From the NCBI GenBank assembly GCA_958299035.1, contig CATQJL010000001.1, forward strand, positions 17,653,433-17,717,432: a stretch of 64,000 nt of DNA, given 5' to 3'. Source of the stretch: Cylicocyclus nassatus (Eukaryota > Nematoda > Chromadorea > Rhabditida > Strongylidae). Made by a program: the position numbers and the translations under genes. Under the pieces are notes generated by a model, which saw only the letters and a list, made by a program, of their open reading frames with translations, ran no database searches and had not been told where the DNA came from. Shown here piece by piece: positions 35,487 through 51,558 of this stretch. The stretch's first letter is position 1. Each line of letters opens with the position of its first letter.

Positions 35487-38400
35487 ATGTCGCTCGGTCA
35501 AGTTATTCTTCTACTTGGTAGGTTTCAAAAGTAACATTCTCTCATGATAATTTTGAACTTCTCCTAATAAGTCAGCTTTGATTTCATTGTAGCGCTCGTT
35601 ACATCTAATGCTGCCCAGCCCTTCACTGATGGAGGTAAGCAAATTTACTCTGTTGACAATCAAATACAATATGCTAGATTTAGGATTGGTTATGCTGCCA
35701 AACTCGTGGGAAGGTATTGACACTTTGTTTTTTTACGAGTTCAGATTTCAATTCAAGGCATGTCAGGCTCAGGCTCAGGCTCGGGTTCTGGTGCGCTATG
35801 GGTAGAAGGTGACAATGATTTTTTTACTTTTTCTTATGACCAAGCTAAATCAAGACTTCTAGAATCTGGTTCTGGTTCTGGTTCCGGCGGTCCTTGGGAA
35901 GGTAGCAATTAGCTCTTTTAAGTGATAATACCCTAACAGCTCGTAATTTTATTCTAGAATCTGGCTCTGGCTCTGGATCTGGCGAAGTTTGGGAAGAAGG
36001 TAAGAGTCGTTTTTTTATGTGAAATAATATAAACTATATAAATTTCTAGAATCTGGTTCTGGCTCTGGGTCTGGCGAAGTTTGGGAAGAAGGTAGGAGCA
36101 GTTCTTTTATGTGAGACAATGTGAACTATATTTTCTAGAATCTGGCTCTGGCTCTGGATCTGGTGAAGTTGGGGAAGAAGGTGCGAACTCATCTACCGTG
36201 AGTTGGTTTCTTTACAACTCCAAATTTAGGATCTTCATTTTCTGGCTCTGGATCTGGTGAAGTGATTCCTTGCGAAGCGATGATGTGTCCACCGGGAACT
36301 TACTGCATTCCTGGAAGTGTTGTATGCCCAACTGACTCCACGTGCTTTACTCTGCCGTCCAAATGTGTGCCAGCAAGTAAGGAAAAAGTTTCCATGCCAC
36401 ATCCACCAAGCATGTATTATAGATCCATGCGCTATTTCATACGGTGTTTCATATACATTGGGTGACTTCTCGGGATCAGGCGAAGAAGGCTCTGGAGGAT
36501 CAGGTATTCTGCTATCAGCAAGCGGCAACAAAGAATCATAGATGCAAGCATTTAGGCTACTGCCCTTCAAACATGGAAAACGCTAACTGCGGAAGTATTT
36601 GTCTGGAAGACTGCGCAGTTGTAAGTAAATGTCAAAAACATAGTAAAGCACGCTCGATATATTTATGACTGGAAAGTGGTGCTAATATCAAGGAAATTAT
36701 GATACTTTATACTATTTGGAAATTGCTGACGGGAAAAGCGAAGGAAACCTCCTTCTATGTGATAATAACTGAAAAGCAATCGTATGTATAGAAGTGAAGA
36801 CCAACTTTCAAAACTTTTTCTGCGTAAAAGTCTAAAGTTCTGTAGTTTCATTCCCAAAAAATCGTAAATCCTCCCAATCCAGGCACATTTGTTTCGCTGT
36901 AATTTTGTTAGAAAGAAGAAACTTTTTACTTTATACGAGTTCGTCCCGAATACTGCTTGAGAGATAAAAATTGAAAGAAAAAGATCATTCAAGCTTCGGT
37001 CATTTTGAGTTAGGCCGCCAAAAATCTGAAATGTTGCAGAAAAATCGGAACTCGTCTGTACCTAAGTTTTACGACCCATCTCCAGATGTAAGAAATTTTG
37101 TGCTAATCGGAAGTCTCTCTGAAAAGTTATGATTTTTGAGAAAACTGACAGAATAATTAATTTTGCCATTTTCTATTGTAAATTCAAAAATAATAACTTT
37201 TCCTAGAGACTTCCAATCAGCACAAATTTTTTACAATTGGAAAGAATGATTCATAGAACTTGTGCCTTGACGCTTTCGGACTTTTCTGCATTTCACATTT
37301 TTGGCAGTCTAGCTTAGAATGACCGCTTAAAGGCAGCGTCCAGGCAGATGTGACCTATGGGGATTTTACGTGGGAAGTACTTTTGAGGCCCAAACTAAGC
37401 CACTGCTCAAGCGGCAGCGCAGGTAGTGCTCTAACGGCTGAGATATTCCTCTCGAAATTGGTCCCCATGATCGTATTCGCATGGATTCAAGGCAATTTCG
37501 CGCCAGGACCCATGCTTTGCGCCATGAATCCATGCGAGATACGATCGCGGGGTCCAGTTTCAAAGGGAATATCTCAGCCGTTAGAGCACTACCTGAGCTG
37601 CCGGTTGGGCAGTGGCTTAGTTAGTGTCCCAAAATTACTATCCAAGTGAGATCTCCATGTGTCCAGACTTGCCTGGACGCTGCCTTTAAATGATCTTTTC
37701 CATTCAATTTTATCCCTGCAACCAGAATCGGGGAAGAACTCGCTAAGACAGTCCTACAAAGTACAAGTTCTTCTTTCTAGTCAAATTACAGCAAAGCGAA
37801 TTTGTCCAGATGGCAAGAAGATAGATTTCTATCAAAAATGAAACGAAAAACTTTGGGCCGACCTACAGTTATGACTTTGGAATGTGAAAATTCTCGGCGA
37901 TGTCGGCGACGTTGGCGACTTTGCGTATTTCGCCGATTTCGCCGAATTCGCCGACATCGCCGAATTCGCCGAGTTTTCACATTCCACTTTCATAACTGTA
38001 TGGCATTGTCAAAATCGTGGAAAAGCTTACAGATCACTTCAGCATGAAGGTTTGGATGAAAAAATTCACAAGCCGTTTCTAATGTTTATCTGCTAGCAGC
38101 AAATGAGTAAATTACCGTTTTATCAGTTCATCAACCAGATACAATACCGCTCACAAAATGTGCAAAATTTCCGTGAATTTCGCGAAATTCCGAAGATTCC
38201 GCGAAATTCCGAAAATTCCGCGAAATTCCTGGAATGTCGCGAAGTTCCGCGAAATTCCGGGAATTTCGCGGAATTCCCGGAATTTCGCGACATTCATGAA
38301 AATCTTGCACATTATGTGAGCGGTATTGTAATTGACAGCCGAAGTGTAAGATTTGCAATTTAGGGTGCGAAGGTGACCTCATATCACCGAGATTAGCGCT

Positions 38401-40077
38401 GATAAGCAAATGCTATGTAGTCATTTGTATGCAACTTTGTAAGCTCTTTCTTTCTATGATTAAAGCGGGCTTTGAGCTCTTTTGTAAGCGGGGATTTATA
38501 AGGTAGGCAAAGTCCATTTTTATGCATATCTTTGTGGAAAATGGGGACGAAGTGTCCGGATACCCGTATTTGTGTTTATATCCGAAGGGGCTATACCAGA
38601 AAATTTACAGAAGAATCGGAGGTTGAATACGCAAGAAGCTGAGATCTAAAGACGGTCTCGGAAAATTTTCGGGGAACTTTATAATAGATCAAAATGAAAT
38701 AATAATTCAAGAAGAATAATCGAAGCGTTAGCATAGGAATATCTCGGTACAACTTTTGATGCGCTATCAATTGGTGAAGAAAGTTGCGCAGCAGCAGCAT
38801 GAATGTGAAGGGGCGCTACCCTATAGCATCTGGAGATAGTTTTTCTTAATTTGATCTTTGATCTCTAGATATAAATCGGTCAGTAGTGGTTCATTGGTGG
38901 TTAGTGGTGGGTTAGTGGCCCAAGCATGGATGGGTTGGAATGGGAAGGTGGGGGGAGAAGTGGGCGGAGACTTGGGTATGGGCGGGGCCAAAAGTGGGCG
39001 GAGCTAGCAAATTTCAAAAAAATCCATATTTCTCTAAAATCTATCCACCGTAGTCCTACACAAACAAGCTATCTCGCTAATCAAATGTGTTTCTTGCAAT
39101 CAAAGGATCTGATAACATCTATGGTTCAATTTTTTAAGGAACTAGTAGCTCTTGATTTTTTCTCGCTCCTCACTCTTGGCCTCGGCGCAAAATTTGGTCA
39201 AAATATTGAGGTTCACAGATTGACCGGAAACTTCGCTCATAGTGGTTTTTGGTCCCAATCTTTACGAAAATCTTATTTATTTTGCACTATAGAGTCTTAC
39301 TGTAAAGCTAAAGTGAGATAAAAGTGGTTCAACCAATTAAAATCGCAAATTCGTCTGCACTTTTTACCTATCTATTGCGGAAATTGTCTGCAAATTTTTG
39401 TGAATTCAAAACTTTGTGAACACCTCTACCGGACCATGCTTAGCACAGATCTTTAACTGCATTGTTCGTCAGATTATGATGTTACAAGATCACCTTCTCA
39501 TGATTTGTCTTTCGAACTCGAAATTCGTGTAATTTGGCAGATATTCTATCCTACAATGTGCCACCAGCAGCAAAACAATGTAAGAAGTGCTGTTAGCACG
39601 TCGAGTAATCCGTGTAAGCGGAAATTATAAGATTTGCTCCATACATGCATTCGAACAGTTATGACTTTGGAATGTGAAAATTCTCGGCGATGTCGGCGAA
39701 GTCGGCGACTTTGCGTTTTTCGCCGATTTCGCCGAATTCGCCGAATCGCCGAATTCGCCGAGAATTTTCACATTCCACTGTCATAACTGTAATCATCGTC
39801 ATTAGCGTCTGGTCAAGTTTCTTTTCAAACTGCCCTTTTAAAAAAACAGTTTCACAAATGAGTAGATAGGAACTATTATAGTGAGTTTCATGAGTAGAAC
39901 TGTGGCAAACTTATGAACGATGACAGTCGTACTAAAGCGCTTATCTCCGTTGTTCAGGACTTGACCTATATCTGTGCCAGCACGCCAAGATGCCTCTGCA
40001 AAGGAGGACAATCACTCTATATCAGAAGAGACGAGACCGCCGAATGTGTTCAGCCCGAAAGTTGTCCTTGTAAATAA
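35487..40077 (+). CDS. Secreted Ser-Gly-repeat, Cys-rich/TIL protein 2
   Basis: Eleven exons: 35487-35517, 35593-35634, 35758-35808, 35863-35901, 35958-35999, 36050-36091, 36139-36180, 36230-36376, 36423-36503, 36556-36620 and 39958-40077; 233 aa. A signal peptide spans exons 1-2. Exons 3-7, each 39-51 bp and phase 1-1, encode SGSGSGSG blocks with acidic flanks (GEVWEE). Exon 8 holds the Cys-rich module (CEAMMCPPGTYC). Exons 10-11 encode a TIL domain (CPSNMENANCGSICLEDC, then RCLCKGGQSLYI), split by a 3.34-kb phase-0 intron full of repeats. Ser-Gly runs beside acids are typical glycosaminoglycan attachment sites, so a secreted proteoglycan-like inhibitor is inferred. AATAAA is at 40,181. Exon 3's acceptor (attcaag) is weak. 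Confidence 0.85.
36828..37310. repeat. Dispersed repeat B, copy 1
   Basis: Shares ttctgt(a/c)gtttcattc, gttaggccgccaaaaatctg and gaaaagttatgatttt-like segments, in order, with 40,927-41,310. Confidence 0.65.
37327..37689. mobile_element. TTAA-flanked foldback MITE
   Basis: TTAA at 37,327 and 37,686, ends AGGCAGCGTCCAGGCA and inverse. The arms pair (gtagtgctctaacggctgag with ctcagccgttagagcactac). Confidence 0.85.
37865..37999. mobile_element. CGGCGA hairpin MITE, copy 1
   Basis: ACAGTTATGACTTTGGAATG and its inverse enclose a run of TCGGCGA units switching to TCGCCGA. TA occurs on both sides, suggesting a Tc1-type TA duplication. Confidence 0.8.
38120..38335. repeat. GAATTTCGCG palindrome
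   Basis: caataccgctcacaaaatgtgc pairs with gcacattatgtgagcggtattg. Between them are about twelve units close to cgaaattccg/cggaatttcg. Confidence 0.8.
39656..39789. mobile_element. CGGCGA hairpin MITE, copy 2
   Basis: Nearly identical to 37,865-37,999 (same 20-bp ends, slightly fewer units) and in the same intron. Confidence 0.8.
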
Positions 40078-40926
40078 GCGAAACCACTCACTAATAATGA
40101 CGTCAAATCATTACTTTAAAGGTTATGGCAATTTTATTTGTTTGGCGATATTTTTTACGATATACTGTGCATATTCAAGTAATAAAACTTCGAAACCATC
40201 CTTTTTAAACTAAGTTTATGCATGAGTTTACCTTACAATTAACAAACTTCTGCATCCAAGATGATGAGAGAAAAGAGTGTAGGCCTTGTAATATACATTT
40301 GCCCGCACCGCGCAGAGCGGATGGAGAGTTGGGTACCGGAACCTCATCGGCTATTCACAGACGATAGTGAGCGCGCACCTGCTTTAGACCATTTTTGTAA
40401 ACTTATGGAATCATTTCTGGCTAAAACATAATCTGCATGCTAAAAACAATTGAATCTTGGACGGGAAATTTGAGCAAATGGGACCGCCTACAGCCCCTCG
40501 CGATAACCGCTCGTCTATGCCGATATTTAGGGCACGGCGCGGGTAATCAGGTTTAAGATTATAGCTTGACCATAGAAACGCAAAGAAAAATCACAAAATT
40601 ATACTCAAGCATGTTTCAAGGTCCAACAATTCATTTCGCCGCTAATCAAAGCTTTGAACACTTCGCGACTAATTGACTCCTCAAATTACTCCTTGAACAT
40701 TCATGGAAGAAAGCAAATTGTTGAAGTAGGAAGAGAAGGATGACCTTGGCGATGTGTATTTGTGATGTAGCTTTCCCTTATTGTGGAGCGTCCTTGCATG
40801 AGCTCAATATTTTATTTTCATTTCGCTTTTGTTTCCACCGCAGGTGGTGTATCAACTATGCACATAATTATTAGATGAACCGAAAGTTATTAGATGATTA
40901 TTAGAGATTATTAGATGAACCGAAAG

Positions 40927-41310
40927 TTCTGTCGTTTCATTTTCAAAAATTTGTAACTTTGCGCTGTTTCAACGGATCTGCTTGTCTGTAAATTTATTAG
41001 AAAGAATAAGTCCTTCGCTTTTAAACGCTGTTTTGCGGAGCTTCTGTTTCAATTGGGTGTGGAGATAAAAATGGGAAATAAGACCGTGTAAATTGACCTT
41101 TGACCATTTTAAGTTAGGTCACCAAAAATCTGGAATGCTGAAGAAAAATCTGAAATCGTCAGCACATATGTTTTTTGGCCTACTCTTTGCAATTGTGCCG
41201 AGTTTGTGCTGTTTGGACGTCTTTATGAGAAGTTATGAATATCGAGTTTACTATGGAAAACGCCAAAATTAATTAATTTGTCAATTTTCGCGAAAATCAT
41301 AACTTCTCAA
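40927..41310. repeat. Dispersed repeat B, copy 2
   Basis: Diverged copy of 36,828-37,310 in the same orientation. Confidence 0.6.
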
Positions 41311-41379
41311 TGAAATGATGGTCACGGCGGAAGAAGAAAGAAAGTCGATTCTTCCGCCGTGACCATCATTTCCGATGCG

Positions 41380-41926
41380 GAAACTCGCATAGTGGTGATC
41401 TGTCGGCCTCTGAGGAAGACGAAGGCGTCGAAACGTTAGGCCTCGATTGGATTAATAAAGATCACCTAACAAACCTGTTTGGCACAGAATACTTTGTCAA
41501 TACGAACAATTTTGAAAATTAATCATCTACAGGGAGTTCATCTTCTACACGTCCCTCGACTGGTCGGTCATTTTGACGACTCTTCCCCACCCTACCGGAC
41601 GTCGAACCCCTTGATCCAGGAAGCCCGGAACAGAAGGATCAAGTATGTTCCACCCCAACACCCCAACAACGACTGTTTACACATTGGAACATTCAACGTG
41701 AGACGCCTGCCAAACGAAGTCTAACTACATAAACTGCAAGAAGCCCTGAAGAAACACGACTCGATAAATTGGCCATAACGAGATGGAGAGACGAATTTCA
41801 GAAGAAGCTTGGCACTTGCAATTGGCAAAGAGTAAGATCACTCATGTTAAAAGAATGGATCGGTTTGTTTGGGTACCGCATATTGTAATAATATGAAAGG
41901 CAAATAAATCAAATCAAATCAAATCA
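41380..41926 (+). mobile_element. Internally deleted RTE-type LINE
   Basis: HIGTFNVRRLPNEV (~41,680) is the start of an apurinic endonuclease domain. It runs within about 90 bp into RWRDEFQKKLGTCNWQRV (~41,780), which is normally the extreme C-terminus of RTE ORF2. Almost the whole reverse transcriptase is therefore missing. The tail is (AAATC)n at 41,905-41,926, as in RTE elements. Confidence 0.72.
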
Positions 41927-41929
41927 TCT

Positions 41930-44820
41930 ACAAGAATGAACAAGTCGCCTGTACATTTTTATAACCCATGAAAGTAAGCTCCCTCCTTGGTCAGCCACTG
42001 TTAGACATCTCAGACCTGGGTGAACGAGCTTCTTATACGACTGTATACACAAGGACGCGGTAACACAACTATGCATGACAAACATAGTAGCAAACAAGAT
42101 ATTGTAAAAAGGGTGAAGTACATCAAAGGAGGTGGTATGAACCTGAAAGCAAGCCATGAGTTCAACAATATTGCAGGACGGGAAACACGGATGATAACTA
42201 ACTGACGATGAAAATGCTAATTTTTAGGCGCGACAGTAATAAACGGATTTAGTGTAAAAATAACACTTGAAGTTACAAAGTTGTAATCCGCATGTCAACA
42301 CAATCCCGTACGCCCTTCGTAGTGCCTGCACATGGGATGCAGGTGCCATCCAACATGAATCTCCAGTCACTTTAAATTAGCAACAACAACATTTAGGCAT
42401 GTTTGACTGAAAGTGGCTTCTCTTCATTTTTGAAGTTTAAAAAAAACGTCAATCATGACTTTCATCCTTTATTGTATCAAAAACTATGCTATCAGTAAAT
42501 TATCTTGATAGTCATTAGGCTCCTACGCATCTCTATTGGGTACCAGAGCTATTCAAGAACCGGAGTTTTGAGACATTCAGCTGATAGAGTGTAGGCTGTA
42601 TCATCCAAGATAGGTCTCGCGCCGGCATGCCTTGCGACGTCAGGTTGTCGTTGTTGTAGTCTAGTCCTTAATCTTGGTCCTTCGTTTGGGTGTAGAACCG
42701 AAAACAGTGGAATACCAGCAATCAGTTAGCTGATTGGAATGACAATGCATCGAACGATTACGGTGATCACATACGCACTCGATTTTGGAAACGTACCAGT
42801 TGCCAGGCATCAAAAAGCTTTATGAGAAACAGGCGGGAAAACGCATGAGAACAGAATCTAATTATAACAACAAACCCCAGAGTTCGATTCGCTACAAGTA
42901 AACGATACAACAATAGATAATTCTCACACACTTACAAATGACTCCCCAACATTCATATTCGTGCTCTAGCCTCGGGCAGATATTACACGATTTCATCGCT
43001 GCGACTTCCAACAGAACACACAGATACGAGTCTATTGCATGCCGATCATCTTGGTTGTAATAGGTCTCTAACACGACCAATCGTGACTAATTATCACAAC
43101 CGGTATGCAAAATGATCGGAATGCGATGGACGCGTAACTGCTTGTCTCGTTGAAAGAATCGCGGCGATGAAATCGCGGAACTCTGCCCGAGGTCTGACGC
43201 ATAGCACTGTTCGCGCGTCATACCCAACGTTGCTAATTGCCGCAGACGCGACGTCAATAACCGATGCCATTTGATACAGCCTATACGACGCCACGCACAA
43301 ATCATTATGCGATATGTACTGCACTCAAATGTAGCCCACTAGCTTGTACACGTGAAGTCGCTGCTGCATAAAATAGTATATTATCGACACCCTCTTCATC
43401 CAGGGAGCAGGTTCAAATAATATGTGTCGCGTCTCGCGATGCGCTCCTGTCTTTTTTTGTGAGAACAGTTGAGCCGGAAGTTCTTCATTGGAAAATGGAT
43501 TCTCTTTGTTAGCGCATTCAGACGCGCCGTTGTACTTATCGAAATCGCATGTCAAGTTGGAATTCTAACATCTATAGGAGCTGGAGGGGACGTGCCGTCG
43601 TCTACACCTTGGCGTTGCGCGGTGGATTTGTTGCGCGAAACCTCGGGAGCCACTTGTATTCTAGATTACTTCCCCAGGCGCGCATCGGTAGCATGGGACG
43701 GGCCCTCCTCCCGTGTTTCTGTAGTAGTAGTGTAGTAATTTGTTTTTGGTTTAGTATTTTTTGTCTATTTTTAATTGTAGTGTAGTGTCATAAGGATAAA
43801 CCACTTAATCAATCCTAAGTTTATTTCGGTCGCGCGTTAGGCGCTCAGTAGGATATGTACGTCGCTTAGTTCGGGCGAGCATCAGGCCTCGGGCTACATC
43901 TAGGTGCCATGAGCCCATCGAGTCGCCACAATATGAGAGACTTGAAAGTTGTTTACTACACTGCCTGTCGGTGTGTAGCATTGTGCCAAAACATTTGCGT
44001 TTGTTCCAATTGAGAACATTGGCATGGTCGAGTCGTCGACCGTACGCCATAGATTGCGGAGCAAGCGCAGCGCAGCTAAAAGCACTCTGTACAATAGCGA
44101 TTTGTACAGTCGAGCAGATTTTACCAATATGGTGTGCTTGTGGTGCCGAGAAAATGCGAAAATTTGCGCATGAACAAATAGCTGCCGTGACGCCGGCCAC
44201 TTGCATGCGCAGAAAGCCGGCTGCCGGCATTACTGAAGGACTATTCAATTACACGCAGATTTTACCGCATTTTTTCTACTTGACTGTATTGGTACAAGCG
44301 TTTGACCCGGCGGGTGCTCCGCAATCCAAGGCCAATCCGTACGGTAAACGACTCGCCGGTATATATTGCGCGCATCAGCGCCAAATTTGCTCTGCGTTTG
44401 CACACGCAGAGCTGCCGAGAGACCGCAGAAAATGAGTAAGGAGCAGACAAGTCCTATCACGGTTTCCTATAGCAAAAGACGCAATTTTGTGGCAATGCGG
44501 TCGCGCATCGTGCCAATGTCGGCCGAATTCGGAATGGTACAGACTGTAGCTGAACACCCAAGAAATTGGAAATTACTAATATTTGCATTACGCTAAGAGT
44601 GGGAGAATGGATAAAATGCGACCTTCGTATTTTTTGATAGTGCATAAAATGACAGCATTTCATAAACATAGAAATAATTTGATTCTGTACTCTTCGTAAA
44701 CAGTCCGACTTTACTAAAATTAACACACGCTTTTCCACGACGCTTCACAAATAAACAAAAATTCTGGATTTTTGATCATCAACAAATTCTGAGCAGATTA
44801 CCACGATACATGGCATATCG
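41930..44820. other. No gene recognised
   Basis: No supported exon. 43,560-44,560 is GC-richer with overlapping open frames on both strands, but these lack consistent splice sites or known motifs. Confidence 0.4.
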
Positions 44821-44830
44821 AAGTAGTTTG

Positions 44831-44838
44831 TATAAAAG
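44831..44838 (+). promoter_or_regulatory. TATA box of Cys-rich/TIL gene 3
   Basis: TATAAAAG, 39 bp before the ATG at 44,870, the same spacing class as in the two paralogues. Confidence 0.6.
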
Positions 44839-44869
44839 GCACTAAATGTAAAAAAACAAGAGCGCTAGC

Positions 44870-46559
44870 ATGGAAATGTTGTCGACACGAACTGTTTTGT
44901 TGCTCGGTGAGAGTGCAGTAAATTCAACTTTGTGTTCTTTAGTGATTTTTACGTAATTTTGTGATTTGTCACTATCTAACACTATTTCAGTTCTCACGAA
45001 ATCAGCAGTGGCTCTCGTTCCTTATGGTAAAACGAAAAATGAGTTTTGAGAGATGAATGGGAGAATCATTTTATTTACAGAGTTCTATTACGACTATTCC
45101 GGATCTGGCTCTGGTTCTGGTTTTTGGGAGGGTACGTTGCAATATAGATTTCTACGGTTTTCTGAAATAAATTTTTAGGAACTGGATATTCCGGTTCTGG
45201 ATCTGGCACTTGGAAAGGTGATCGCTTTCTAACCAATCCATGAAATTAACAATAGTTATATTATCATTGCAGAAGGATCCGCCTACTCCGGCTCTGGTTC
45301 AGGATCTGGAGAATGGGAAGAAGAAGGTAATGAGAATGTTTACCCGATTTAACATTCTTCATAAATGAACTGATGAAGGATCCGGTGGCTCTGGATCTGG
45401 TGATGACATAATTCCATGCGAGGCGCTGTATTGCCCTCCGGGAACTTACTGTGAACAGGGAAGAAGAGTATGTCCATTTGCACCACCTTGTTATACAACC
45501 CCGACACAATGCATGATATCTGGTGAGTAACCGGGGATGATGAATCTCTGAGTTTTTCCTTCTGTTGATGGGAAATGTGCCTTTTAGGCCCATGTGGAAT
45601 AAGCTACCCAGCTTCTGGTGAGGAGCCGGGGTCCGGCGAAGATGGTTCAGGATCAGGTTTGCGAGTGGTATGGAAATACAGAAATTATCCCAAAAGTTTT
45701 TCAGGTCAATGCCCTTCGGATCTCCAATACACAAACTGTGGAAACGTATGCTTTGAAGATTGTACAACTGTGAGCGTCTTATTAACAAGACTGATGGTGG
45801 CGGTAGCAAAGACAATTTTTTTTGGGGAGGGGGGGGGGAGGAGAGGATGTGCTCGAAGAAATTTTCTCTGCAACGCTTGTTATTTTTTCTACCTGTAAGA
45901 CTAGGTTTCCAAACAAATGAGCTGGGCAGCCGCCACGCTCCACAAAATATCTCACAAAGCTAATTGGAATTTTTGCAAAGTGTAGTTCCATTCGCAAATA
46001 TTAGCAAGATTAACATTAATTTGCAACTATAATACTTGAGAAAAAAAAATTTTGCGCTCTGTTCTGGGGAGGGATAAGGGGCCATTCGTCCGCTATTGAT
46101 GGTTGGATATACGGTAATGCGGTAGTTTAGGTAAATGAACCCACTCTACTATAACTTTTTTCGGGTAAACTAAGGTATAGGCTGTCCGCGCAGGGGACGG
46201 AGAGCGCGCAAGGTGTGTATTGCGCGTCACTCCTCTTTCCCCGTGCACTCTCGCCGCCTGTTTTCTTTGCGCTTCTTCCAGTCATGAACTATTTTTAATG
46301 GACGCAACAGCGTTGCTCTCCGTGCGCAGCGCGGACGGCCTATATCTTGCTTATACAAAAATCAATGCATAGTGAAAAGTTTTTCACACCGTAAAAATTA
46401 TTTACATACAAGCAAAATTACTACAAAATTTAGGACCTCAACTACATTTGCGTCAGGGAAGCAAGATGTCTTTGCAAGACAGATCAAGCTCTATATATCA
46501 AAAACGACAGGAGTGCTTCATGCGTGCCGCGCCAGCAGTGCCCATGTGCACAGGCATAA
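44870..46559 (+). CDS. Secreted Ser-Gly-repeat, Cys-rich/TIL protein 3
   Basis: Nine exons: 44870-44906, 44991-45026, 45081-45131, 45179-45217, 45273-45326, 45379-45522, 45588-45656, 45705-45769 and 46434-46559; 206 aa. A signal peptide spans exons 1-2. Exons 3-5 (phase 1-1) encode SGSGSGSG blocks flanked by aromatic or acidic residues. Exon 6 adds SGGSGSGDD and the Cys-rich module (CEALYCPPGTYC). Exons 8-9 give the TIL domain (CPSDLQYTNCGNVCFEDC, RCLCKTDQALYI), ending CPCAQA. The intron inside the TIL domain (664 bp) is at the same codon position as in gene 2. AATAAA is at about 46,698. A secreted, probably glycanated protease inhibitor is inferred. Confidence 0.85.
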
Positions 46560-47000
46560 TTCTGTTACAACATAATAATCGTCAGCTACTGCTATGTGTA
46601 TGATAACGCCTCGAATAGTGATTAATGTAATCACGTGCATAAAGTGAGAATCTTTGCCATCCTGGGTTATCTTATTGCTATGATTTTCAATAGACCAAAT
46701 AAATGAGACTCTTTATGTCAACATTATTGTAGAGCAAATTCAGACAAAAATAAGGTGGGAAAGTCAACAACATGATTACGAAGAGAGTTTGAGTTTCTAA
46801 CTTGATTTGTCGGTAGCGAGTAAGACTGTCAAAAACATTGAGATATCAAAGTATGCACATTTTCAAGGACGATGTGCGAACGTCCAAAAGAAAAGATAAC
46901 AGAAAAATTAAGATATGAACTGAGTAGCAGACAAAAAAAAGAGAAGTAATGAAATTTGATGTGTTCACCTATAACAAAGATGTACAAGTATTAAATTATA
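46560..47000. other. No gene recognised
   Basis: 3' flanks of two convergent genes; AT-rich. Confidence 0.5.
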
Positions 47001-51053
<4,053 letters not shown>

Positions 51054-51558
51054 CCAAATCAGCAACAGCACCAATTAAAATTAATGTAAACTTCGCAGGG
51101 GAATGTGAAGAGGGCGCCACTTCGTGCAATCAATCAGGGCCGCACATTTGACGTGGACAATGGTCAATAGCTGCGTTGCGTTCGCGAGCGCGTTGATGCC
51201 TTCAAGGCATCTGCTCGTTTACAAAATATCTGCAAGTAATTTTTGAATCAGCATTCATTAATTAGTGAGTTTTTTGTTTAGCTGTTTCTGTTTGGGAACG
51301 GTGAAGTTATCAGGCTAAGGACGTTCAGGTGTAGGAGCAGTTGGTCAAGGGATTAGCAGGAGTGGAGGACTCAATTGAAATTCTCTTTTCCCTTTATTGT
51401 CATCTTCTGCTTTCAAATATACGAACGGAATGTAAACTTGCACTACGTGTATATTTCAGCTCGCGAACTGAACTTTATTGGCGTTGAAGGTTAGGCAAAT
51501 CTGTGTTGGGTTCTTCATGTGGAAACAATTCGAAGGCATTAACCAAGTTATAAGGGCC

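Larger units (their letters stand above)
36621..39957 (+). other. 3.34-kb intron of Cys-rich/TIL gene 2
   Basis: It holds an AT-rich dispersed repeat (36,828-37,310, related to 40,927-41,310), a TTAA foldback, two CGGCGA hairpins and a GAATTTCGCG palindrome. No gene is recognised inside. Confidence 0.7.

Noticed and set aside
37865..39789. Minisatellite coding for RRFRRIRRHRRIR-type peptide
   Set aside because: The CGGCGA unit lies in a hairpin MITE in an intron; the peptide is an artefact.
43805..44435. 147-aa and 154-aa overlapping open frames
   Set aside because: GC-richer stretch open on opposite strands; no splice signals, start context or known motif.
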